Shown in pieces: positions 37,931 through 50,200 of a DNA stretch of 64,000 nt (positions are counted from its first letter, which is position 1; every line of letters starts with the position of its first letter). Origin of the DNA: Diphasiastrum complanatum (Eukaryota > Streptophyta > Lycopodiopsida > Lycopodiales > Lycopodiaceae); NCBI GenBank assembly GCA_029204225.1, contig CM055102.1, positions 27,256,922 through 27,320,921 on the forward strand, read 5' to 3'. The notes beneath the pieces are model-generated. The model searched no databases. It saw only the letters and a list, made by a program, of their open reading frames with translations, and was not told the DNA's origin. The translations under genes and the position numbers were made by a program.

Positions 37931-40199
37931 CTCTATGTCTGGAATATTTCATTTATTCTCCTATGTCCCTACACCAATGCCAACACCAATGCTACATATT
38001 AAGCACAGCCTAAATAAATGTATCCTCAAAAAATTGAGCCAAATAATCCTCTATAGCACCTTGCAAGAGCTGCATGACAATAGTGGTGAATCTCACCTAG
38101 TGATCGAGAAAAAGAGTGACATTCCTCTCAAATCGATGGAAAGGAGATTTTGGGATCAACAATTTAGTTGTCCTCTAATTTCTTTATTTTCCTCAGCAAG
38201 AGCTGCTTTCGGCCAGGTCTATGTCCAATCCCAAGAGGAATACAAGCAATAAGAGGTTGTACAACACTCCTACAATGGGCTGTAGATTTGACACGAGCCA
38301 TCATACTGAAAAAAAAGACTAGAAATAACAAAGCATAAAAAAATTTGATATCACTTTAGAGCATAGAGCAAAATGTTCAAAAAGTTGCAAAAGGCTTGTG
38401 CACCTGAAAACGATCTCAAGATGGCGATATCACTTTCAAGCGCAGTAACAGGCATAAATGTAAATATGCACTCGAATGTGATACCGTGTAACATTGGTTT
38501 CGAGCACAAGGTTACGATATAGGATGAGAGGGGCCACTTGAAAGCAATATTAAAGGACAAAGAGTAATTTTTGTGAGAAAAATGAGTTTTCTGTGCGATC
38601 TATCTATAAAAAAATTTTGCATGTGTGGGACAAGCATGTGTTGCCACATGGCATGATCTAAGTGGATCATGTGTCCTTCCATACAAATAATGATCTTGCA
38701 CCCGAAATCGATATCATTTTCATGAGCACAAAAGTATTTATTTCTTCTTGATCAAAACCATGTTCTCTCAAAACCAATACCCAAGACACCATTGAAAACT
38801 CCCCAAATTCTTTATGCCTCTCTTCCCACACATGAAATCAATATTTGAGCATTTTCTCTCTTTTTCATTTTCTACCCGCTCTCGCCACAATGTCTAATTT
38901 TGAGTGTAGTCTTCTATTTTTTATTTAGAAATTTGGAATCATTAACATGGATTAGGTTAAATCTGTTTTAAAGTTTCTTTTCTATTTGTTTTGACTTCTA
39001 TTACTAAAAGACCTAGTTTAAAAACTATCTATGAATTTTATATTAAGTTCGAGTCTTTGCTAAGTCTCCCTTTGTACAAATCTTAGAAGAGATGATTCAT
39101 TATCAAGACTGGTTAACATTAACAAGAAAAAATTCAAATCCAAACTTGATAGAACCTTCACCAAATTGCATGATGACATAAAAACTATCGATACCTATGA
39201 ACTACACGATAAGAAATATAGATTTTGGGAATTTTAATCTGCTTTTGTTTTTTTTATTTTGTTAAATATTTCTAACAAATCTAAAATAGTTTGCTCTTTC
39301 ACTTTTGAAGCCATTTCTTCCGACGATGTCAAATCTGAAAAATCCAAACCTATGAATTTCTCTCATTTTCTTGGAGAACATAATTTTACTAGAGAGCCTA
39401 AAATAATATTTGTTAAAAAGACTATTGCACTTAAATTTTATAATATGGGCCAATGAGTGCCATACTTAGATCATCACATTTTGTATTGTATGCTGCATAT
39501 GTGGATCTGAGTAAGTGTTAGATCTTCCAAGTCTTATCCATAAATAAAAATGGCGTTGGGAATTGCAAATAAAATAATTCCAATCAAAAGTTTTGCCTTT
39601 ATTTTGGGTCCCTTTACTTGTGATTAACTTAATCTAGTTCTATTAGTAAAATTGAATCCATGGTTCCTATTTTTGCTTGAAGTTCTCCCAAACATATACT
39701 ACAGCTTAGCCCATTGGATATAGTCTTGCTAGAATTCTGGTTTCCAATTGAGATGGCAAGATATAACATGATTGACAATCTTTCAAAAAATAGCCTGATG
39801 ATTGATCAATTCCATTATTTATTTCTGATGTACAAGGTCAAGGCTGGCTGCAATCTAGTAGTTTGCAGAATGTTCCAAGGGTTTACAGACTACTACCTGT
39901 GCCTTTCTTTAATGCTTAGTCAGTAGATTATGTACAGCTCAACGCCAATAATATTGCAAAACAGCTAAACTGCATTTGGTGTCAAATACAGTGTCAATAG
40001 ACATGCCTATTTGATGACTGATCATGCTCAATATGCTAGATTTATGTACTTTTGCACAGTCTGAAGAAATTCAGAAGCAACTATTCTGTCAACGTCTTAT
40101 TGTACTATCAATATTACTTCTAAGTTCTAACAAAAAAGTTTCCTTAAGCATAAAGAAAGCATGAAATTACCCCTTTGAGTAAAGCTTAGATTAAGCCTA
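37931..40199. other. Region downstream of CLC, no confident gene
   Basis: AT-rich sequence with no recognisable domain. The plus-strand 38900-39455 has coding-like bias broken by stops (a Lys/Phe-rich frame at 39259-39456), possibly the remnant of an element. Near 40200 it should contain the CLC 3' UTR. No RNA gene or repeat array is seen. Confidence 0.4.
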
Positions 40200-43100
40200 T
40201 TACTGATCATCAAAGACATTAGAAAAGGAGGACAAAGTACGCTTCTTTGTCTGCCTCAAATCTGGATAGAGCTGCAGTAGATGGTCGTTCATGAAGTCAT
40301 GTCTAGTCAAGATGCCTGTAATAGGTGGACCCTGTACAATAACCAATGAAATCTTGTGTAAATATTTTTTAATCTTCAAGCAGACTACTGACTAGAGAAA
40401 CAAACAGCTTATGAACCTCAAACACCTGTGCCTGTGAGAATACACTCGTGTTCACTAAGAGAGGGAAAGAACTTTTTGTATCACAATGTCAGAAATGAAC
40501 ACCAATAGCAGCATAATGGGTCTCAGAAGCTAAATGACAACTACTTGGTCCCAATCACTTTTCGATCTTGCTAAAGATGCATACAGGAACAAAATTTGGC
40601 TATAATACCTTTGGGTCTCTCGGCAAAACGCACACATGACGCAACCCAAGTTGACGAAAAAGAGCATATACTTTTGTCAACGGCATGGTCTCCATCACTG
40701 TGTAAGGGGATGTATTGATAACTGGATGCAGGTCGACGTATGATAACATTTCTTGAGTACTCAAATCAATGTCTTCTAGAGTTACCTCTTTAGTGGAAAA
40801 TGGCTTCCTAGACTCCTCAGAAAACGGAAGACGTATTACAGAGACATGCCCGTTTGTCAGCTGAAATGACTTTGTCTTTAGGAGGAGAAGAATGTGGGAG
40901 CGCAAGACGATCCCCAGAAGTACTTTGTCAGGTGAGCAAGAGTCAATGACAGGAAACGCATTATGTCCTGTACCTTGCAAAGTCTCAACAATATTTTGAA
41001 CTTGCTCTATCCTGGAAAAACTCATCAATGGCTTGGTAATAACATCACGCGCTGTCAGCTGCTGCATTGACTGTTCAGGGAGGATATCTAGAAAAGGAAT
41101 CCCTTTCATTCGCACATGAAGCTTAAATATTGCATCATTAAATAAATCACCCACCACCTTTGCAATTAACAACACAAGCATGACCAAAGGCAGCATCGTG
41201 AGGTTGTTCGTGAGTTCCAGCAATATTACACAGAGGGTTACAGTCATCCTCATGGAACCCCCAAGAAATGAAGCAGCACCAAGGACAGCATAAATGCCCT
41301 CATCTATGCGCTGAAGCCCATGAGAGACCATGAACATTCCTGTGAGTCGACCATATGTGGCTCCAAAGAGTATAGCAGGCACAAAGAGGCCGGAAGGAAC
41401 TAGAATGCCATAAGTCAGCAATGCCAAAGTGTATGATGTAACAAGGAATATAAGGAGGGATGTATAATGAAATTCAAGAGGAGTATCGATGCTAAATAAG
41501 TTTCTGATTGAATCTTCACTTGTGTTAAACACCAGTCCTGCGAGGTCGTTATACTGCTTATGTGGACAGTTGAACGCCTTAAAGTTTCCAATTCGCCCAT
41601 GGGTTGGACACTCAACTTCCAAGTTATCGGGACATGCCCTGCACTGAACAAGCCATGGTAGTCCAAAGCTACATGTTGAGGTGACAAATGCCACCATGCC
41701 CGCGTGAGCCAGCTTCAACAATGACCCCTTCCTTGTCCGATAAACCATACATAGAAGCCAGATACTGATTAGTGTCAGAATAATGTCCTAAACAAGCTTC
41801 GGCCAGAAATATCATCTTAACAGTTTTCAACCCATACTAAAGAGAAATTGAGATGCCAATACATGACGGTTGCAACCATAAAGCTTTTAGCAAAAAAACT
41901 TGAGACCTGGGTCTCCTTAATTTCAAAATCTTGAAAGCAATTAGGATATGCTTACTAGTCTGAACTGATGTTGAAGAGAGCTTTGTGGTCCATGGAGTTT
42001 TGAGAAGGTTTTGTTTCATTTGTTTGGGAGCACAAGGGCTCCAAGCTACGCCTGGTGTCAGGAGCACTTGCACAAAATTAGACTATTTGTGATCTAAGGT
42101 TGCTATGTCCATGAGACCATAACCTTGACGATTCAAAAGGGTATGTCAAAAACATCGATTTTTTTTTATTTTTACTCAACGGACAACTCATTAAGTGCAA
42201 TAGCAGATAAGATGTGAGGTTTTTTGTTAAAGGAGGTCCTTGATCATCAAGGAAAGGTCTAATTTTTTGCTGTGATGTCTCAATAGAGAGTTTGTGCAAC
42301 TGAAAGCAAATGATTACAACCATTTGATAATCACAGATATTCAAAGAATGATGCAATCAAAAGTCTGTTCAGAATGTAACAAAAAGTTTAAAGTTGGTGA
42401 TGCTTCAGCAGAGGATGAATGTAAGACAAGATAAATAACAGCCTCAGATGTAACCAACAAAACTGTCCCCAAGATGTGGCATAGTGGTTGATATCTTTTT
42501 TTCACCTCAAGGTTTGTCCTTTGGTTTGACTCGCACCCATGAAAAAAGGCATACAAGAAGAAAACCAAAAGTACAGACTTCTCTAGCTACCTTCAATGCT
42601 TTAGATGATAACTTTACCTTTCATCTTAAACTCTAAAAACAATTATTACCCTGCTGCCAGCCAGGAAACAAGATCCATAATAAGAGCAGTGTCTAAATTG
42701 ACTCTGGCAACATATCACTAACAAAACTTGTCAGTAATATCTTAGGTTATTGAAACAGGGCTCATGACTTCTTCATTGTGGTCACTAACAAGGAGATCTA
42801 ACATTTATGCTTAGACACAGGTCAATGGTCCAGATGGTGGAAAACAACAAAGCCAGGACAATAAAGTGATTAGTTCTACAAAGTTCTATAGAAGAAATCA
42901 GCAAGGGGCTCCAATCAAAATTGCACAAAATACTACAGTCAAAGTTGACACTTGCATACACCTGTTTTGCCACCGGGTGTTGAAAAGGAAGAAATGTGCA
43001 TGAAGTTGATTGTAAAGGCTCCCAGATACACCACCAAGCACCCCTAGAACAGTGATGGCTATAAGCTCCAAGAACCCATATGAACTGAGTTGTTCACTAA

Positions 43101-43982
43101 CGTTGAAAAGAATCAGTCCGCCCTCTCCAAACAGTCCACATGCTCCATTTTTACACGAGGACATCCCTGTTCTTAACACCACAGCTACAACTGCTGTGGT
43201 GAAAAATGTCCTCCAAAGCAAAGAGTTTCGCCACCTAACAGTTATTATACAGAGTTAGCACAAATGTTTCCTGTTTAGCAGTCTTTATCAACAAATTTCA
43301 AATCTTTGAATCTATGAGCTATAGTTGAGGAGAAAGTTTGTAAGAATCAGATATCTCCCAAAAGCCTTATACCAAGATGCAGCTTCTTCAAGAGCAAAGA
43401 GAACACCACCAACAGGTGATCGAAATGCTGCAGCAAGCCCAGCAGCTGCTCCACAGGTAACTAGATCACGACGATCTCTGTCATTGTCAAGAAGAACAAG
43501 CCAATTCCAAGGGAGTATGTGCACCTTGGAATTACCTTGCCCAAGTAAGAATGCTATGCATGCACCTATGTGCACAAGAGGCCCAGCCTTGCCACATACT
43601 AAACCACTTGCTACTGAGCCTATACTGCCAAAAATCTGCAAGAAAAAATCTGATTCATATCAAAAGCGAGATAGATTTCCAACTTCCTTCAAGGTGGACA
43701 ACATAGATTTGCTGAAACTATAGATAATACCAGCTGAAGAAACCATTTTGAATTTAATCTCCGTATAAACCAGGACCATAACAGCCTTAAACAACATCCC
43801 TATCTATCTTCCAAGTTCTAGAGAAAAGCATATAGTATGAAGAGCGAGGAAGTCTTTTAATAGCATGGCATGCATACTTCTTCTAGTGAAAAATGTATGT
43901 GACTTTAAAAAACAGCCATTCAGGCTCCTTAGATAGTGAAACTTTCTATAGTCAATCTTAACTAGAGAGAAGCACATGAAAT

Positions 43983-44050
<68 letters not shown>

Positions 44051-47000
44051 GCCACTCCTGCCTCACCTCCACACTTTCTAACCCCACCCCCCCAGCTCCT
44101 CACCCCACGGCCTCCCCCACCCTCCTTTTGCCCTTGAAACCTCTAATGCCCAATCAGAGTATTGAACCTGTAAGGATCACCATATGAAGATCTGACTAGA
44201 TCATGTTGCAAAACAACCAAAAGGACACCTGTGGAGCAAAACCACCCATCCAAACCTAGATCCCTCCTGGAGTTTCCTCCTGGACCTAGCCCCCAAGCCA
44301 TAGTGAAGAACCTAAGGGAGAGGAGGAGAAACAGGCTCAAGAAACTAAAGTTTCAATAGGAGGATGGGCGAGTTTCCAATAGACATATTCTCTTCATGAG
44401 AGAGAGAATATTCCCCCTAGGATCCCCATGCAACCTATATTGATGAAGTGAATAACTCCACATCACAAGTTTTCCAACCATCTGCCCTCTCAACTTTGAA
44501 ATAATCCGAGAAACAACTAACATCGCCTTCTCCCATGCAAGTGTCACCACTAAGTGGAAGGGGAGGTCACATACAAAGAAGAGACTCTTGATAGCAATGC
44601 AGGCAAGGTTCGTGCTCTCTTGCCTGTACGATGACACATAGAAGTCCTTGCCTCTGGAGCGAACATGTACGTACTCTAACCCTGGATCATACACCTCCAC
44701 TAGTGCAGTGCCTGCACCTAAATCCACTGGTCCCTCAGATGAGAGCAAGACATCCAATGATGGGCGACCGTGATGAGTTGAGGAAGAGGGCATGCCCATG
44801 TGCTCTGAAGCCAATGATGTGGGAGGAATCTGACTCTGAGGCTTTTAAGGTCCTATTTACAATGGACATCATGTGACATGATTCAATGTTCACTGTTCAA
44901 ACTTGACAAATCAAGAATCAAGAAATTGGAAAGATGAATCAGAAATCAAGACTCACGAATCACCATGTAATGTGCATAATGGCAAATTGCAATAGTTGGC
45001 AAAGAGCAATTTCCAAAGGCAATTGTTTAATGAGACTTGAGCAATCAATTATCATTTTTGCATATTACAATTAACATATTACATAACAAGTTGAAAGCTA
45101 ACAAGAACAATCAAATTTCAGATTTCAAAGTCATAACAAGAACAGTTCACCTGCTCCTACAAGTGCAGCATGGGGACGAGGTGCATCCGGATCCTCCGTG
45201 CTCGAATCTGCAAAGGACCACCTGTGTAGGTGACGTTGCAATACCTGCAAGTCCACCTTTTTGTACCGTCACATGCTCCCAAGCAGGATCTCTTGCCTTC
45301 ACCTTGACCTCGAATCTTGATTATACCCCAAAGCCTACGTTTCTAGATTCTAAATTCTAATTCCTAAGTTCTAAGTTCTAAGTTCTAAGTTCTAACCTAG
45401 ATTCCTACTTTTACTATCCCATACTGATAGATGATCCCTTGCTCTCTCAAGACTATATCCATCCTTCACCCCTCTCTACTTAGCATGATCTAGCCCTAAG
45501 ACTCAAATTTCAACTTTCAAGTTTCAAAAATCAAAATTGCAAAAAAAATCTATCCTAACTAAGCTAACTTCTAACTTCGAATTAAACACTAGCTACTAAC
45601 TCCAAAGCTCTAACTATAAACTAACTCTCCAATGTCCATCTTCTTTCACCCTTTCACTCCTCTCTCCACTCCTAACTTCTAACATTACTTCACTTCCAAC
45701 TTCCAAGTTCAAGCTTCAATGGATGCCGAGGCCCGCTTTGCACGACACCACAAGAGAGCAGCCGAGAGGAGAGGAGATAGGGAGGAGGGAGCTGAGGAGG
45801 AAGAGGAGTATAGAGTGGACTACGAGGAGGAGGCGTGGGTGGATGAGGAGGAGGGGGGGGGGAACAAGGGATGGGATGATATAGAGCAATTGCTAGTGGA
45901 CCCCGATGCAGAGACATAGGCGGAGCCACTTCCTCCTTCAGATAGACCTAGGAGGTGACCTAGAGGTGTTGCAAGGGGGGGGTTGGGTTCATTGTATATA
46001 GAGAGGAGCGGGGCATCATAGGCAATTGCACATCAAGCATCCTCTCAATTCATAGGGTTCAAGGTGTGGGATCAAATACATCACATGCATGTCGGGGTGG
46101 ACGGCCAGAGGTAGCATCAAGAGGGGGGACTGGAGGTGAGGTGAGGACAGGTGCGAGACAAACTAGGGAAAGTGGTAGGGGTCGAGGTAGAAGCAGCAGC
46201 ACATGCAGAGGCAGGGGGAGAGTTAAAGGCAGAGACATCACCTGCATCGTTAGAGAGAGAGGCATTGTTCTATAGTAGCACGACTTCAGATGATCTGATT
46301 ACCAATGTTTCGTGGGCCTTTTCACGACGTGTTTGGAACTCGTTTGAAATGGGAAAGAATTGCTCTGTCGGGAAAGAATTGGCAAAACCATCATCCACAT
46401 GAGGAATAGGGTATTGATTGTGGGTAGTGAGCTTATTCAAGGCACGATTATCAATATAAAGTTATTTGATACCATTTCTTTTATAAACAAGCAAAAAAGG
46501 AGCACCAAAAGGGCTGTGAATAGGAATAATCAAAGTCTTTAGCAACATTCAGGACTACTCTTGCTACACCACTTGAGGCCACATCATCATTACCAGCTAC
46601 CTACTAGCTCACCTTCACATCTATGTCAAATTCACCTTCTACATCTTTAGGGTTTTTTTTTTGGCTTGGTTTTATTCCTAGCCTTTTGTTAAAGGAAAAC
46701 CAGGTGTTGTTTAAGTCTCTAGACAATGATTATAGCTTTATACAACGATAATATAAACAATTGGTAATCTACACACTTGAATGACTAAGGACTCAATGAG
46801 ACATTGAGATACATCACACAATGCACATGCACATTCCCTACTGAGTTTTAATTAAAGTCTTATATGCCAAACTTTCACACACACACACACACATTAGGAG
46901 GGTTTTCCGTTTTGAACGGTCCGTTTAAAACGAACTTTTCAAAACGGAGTTTCATTGAATGAAACGCATTTCAGTGAAACATTGCTGACTACCAGCCAGA

Positions 47001-47169
47001 GGAAGAGTCATTGTCTGAATGATTTTATACTATTTGATCATTTCATTGTACTGAACCATTTTGGTGCCTTGAGACTCGACATTGTATATATTTTATGTTT
47101 GATTCCAAAGTTGATGTCGCTTGCTACGAGTTGTGGTGGTTCAATATGGCTTGTTGTATTTTCGCATGG

Positions 47170-47208
<39 letters not shown>

Positions 47209-50200
47209 AAAGGGGGGGGGGGGGGGGGGGTTTCAATATTGTATCTATCCTATGCTTCCTGTACCGATTTCGAATGGTTCATTCTAATGGTTTGCTGTGA
47301 GTTGTTATGGTTCACTCCATTTTGTTATGATTTTAGATTGTTCAGTATGGCTCCCAATCAGTGCATGTCTAATTAGTTTATCATCAATAGATATGATTGT
47401 ATTTGGGAAAAGTAGGTTTATACAGTGCATTAAAAAATTTGCAAAAAGCACCACCCAAAAAACCCATGAAAATCATGGTTTTTGACACCCATATCAACAA
47501 CAACAAAAAACACGTTCCTAGTCAGAAACCCATAGCGTGTTCCAGAACGCGTTTCGAAACGGACCTTGCATCTCTATACCTCGACAATATTGGGTATATT
47601 ACTAGAGAGTGTGTCAAGAAAGTCAAAGATTTCCTTCAAAGCAATGATGAAATGATTGTCATGATGACAACTTTAGATCAAGACAACAAAGATGCCAATA
47701 TAAAGCAAAAACCAAAATTCGTAATTGGAAAAAAAAAAAACGATGGCTAAAGGCAACAATGAGATCATGTCAAAATATGATAAATGGGAAGCAAACAATT
47801 GACAACGGATGTGAATACATGGGAAGGTTTAGAAATATATGTCGAGAGAAGGGAATCGATACACCAAGAGTTTATTATAGCCAACAAACCCCAGCATAAT
47901 GGGCTAGCAAAAGGCAAAAATTTACCATTTTTGATATAGGTATAATATATGATAGATATATACATAAATTCATATGGGCAAAGGTTGTATGTACAATGGC
48001 CTACATTTTGAATCATATTCTTACTCGATCCACAAAAGACATGACTCTAAAAACTATCTGGACAAGAAAGAAGCCTTATGTGGGGCATACATGATATGCT
48101 AATCTTTGGTTGTAGGGCATATGCACATGTTCCAAAGAAACTCAAAAAGAAAACGTCCATCATAAACTGCATGAAAGCCTAAGTTATCTTGTTGTAAATC
48201 AAGTACTATGTTTAATATTTATGTGCTATAGTCTAACCCAAAGATGAAGGGGGTGGACTCAGATGCGCATCCCACTTTTCTTTTCATATATTATATATAT
48301 TAAAATCATATATATTACTAAGGTAGGGGACCCGGGCGCGGACGCGCGTCCGAGTGCACCCGGGGTGGGCGCGTCCGAGGTAGGCGCAGATTTTTTTTTT
48401 TATAAATGGACATGCCCAACCCAACGCCCGGGGGTCGGACGCGAATGGGCCCGGGCGCTGGGCACAGGCACAAAAATGGGAAAAACCCCCCGGACGCGCA
48501 TCCCATAATTATATATTAATATATATATTATACATGCGCATCCACCCCGGACGCGAACATTCCGCGTCCGCGTCCAACGTCCAAACGCATCTTCTTTTTT
48601 TTTTAAAACCTATTTTACACGCGAAATTTTTTTTTTTAAAAAGTGCGTCCACCCCGGACGCGTCCGGACGCACGTTCAAGCTCGAGGGTCCGCTTCCTTA
48701 GTATTATATATCAATATATATCATCGGTCCCGCGGTATTGGGTACCGCGGATCCCGGTACCGCGGTACCATAATATATAAAAAAAAATTAATATTTTATT
48801 TAATTTTTTTTAAAAAAATCATAATGATAATAATTTAGTGGGCAATATGGGTATCATCTTGAAGCTCTTGACGAGAGTAGTGCATTTATGCAGGTTGCCA
48901 GTTCTAATAAGAGTAGTGCATTTATGCAGGTTGCTCGAACTTCTAATAAATGCCTCTCAATGTGGTAGTTATATAGCATAGATGCCCAACGTTTCAGAAT
49001 CGCGTTCAGAAACGCGTTTCTGAAATTTTAAAAAAAATTCCAGAAACGTTTTTTTTTTTGGTTTTTTTTGGGGCAATAAAGGTATCAGATGAAAGCTCTA
49101 ATTAAGAGCAAAATTACTGTGTAATTTGCCAACTGTTTCGGGTGGAGGATGGTCCAATTCAGGTGCATTAATCCATGTTGGGTTCTGTCAAGGATAAAAA
49201 ACTAACCTCTAGCCTATTCGTTACGATCACAGATGGTCCCAGTAAATGTGTTTTCGCTCAGGGAGTTGGAAGGCCAAATCATGAAGAGGCCCCCCCAACC
49301 CCCCACCGGGAGGCTACTGCCCCCCGAACCCCTTGAGCATTTATTGAAAACCAGAGCAAATAACAACCAAATAGCTATTGAAAATAAGATCTGTTTGTGC
49401 CCCATCTACTGCACTTCTGAGAGGCAAAACACTGGTTTGACCATTGATCCCCTAAAAAAATTTCAGCCATAAGCTATTTCTCAAAAAAAAAAAATTTACA
49501 ATTCTAGGTATAGAAACGCGTTTCTGGGCATCTATGTTATATAGTAGCAACCACCATCTGAGAGAGCGAACGGCCAAAGGACCAAGGGGATGCAAAACAC
49601 CAAAAAGTGTGTTTTCGCTCAGGGAGTCAGAAGGCCAAATATGATATATATATTATATATTAAATTTTAAGATATATATTATATATATTAAATATATAAT
49701 ATCATATATTATATACAGAGATATACAGACATGCGCGTCAGGGGGCTTTTGGCCATTTTTGCGCCCGACGCCCGGGCGCATCCGCGTCCGACCCCCGAGC
49801 GCGGGGTCGGGCGCGTCCATTTTCTTTTAACAAAAAATACACTAAAAAAGATTTCAAAAAATATATGCACCCACCCTGGGCGCGCCCGAGGTCCCCTACC
49901 TTAGATTATATATTATATATTATCATAGTACCCATGGTTCTCAAAACCATGGGCTCTGAGAACCGTGGGGTGAACCGTACCACGGTTCATCAACCGTGGT
50001 AAGGTTCATCATAATTAATTAATTGATTAATTAATAATTAATTTTTTGGCCCTCATGTCATTAAAAAATTAATTAATTATTAACTACATGGTTCACCACG
50101 GTTCACAGCCAAAATTTTGAGAACCGTACGATTCACTGTATGGTTCTCAGAACCGCAGTGAACCATCCACGGTTCTCAGGAACCATGTATATTATATATC

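Noticed and set aside
41415-41687. Minus-strand ORF overlapping CLC exon 6 in another frame
   Set aside because: It is a shadow of the real exon, whose frame matches CLC throughout.
45719-46402. hAT or other DNA transposase N-terminus
   Set aside because: Only acidic low-complexity sequence is present; no BED finger, RW element or catalytic motif can be seen.
49214-49472. Short ORFs in the MITE at 48977-49536
   Set aside because: They depend on C/G runs and overlap on both strands; no transposase motif.
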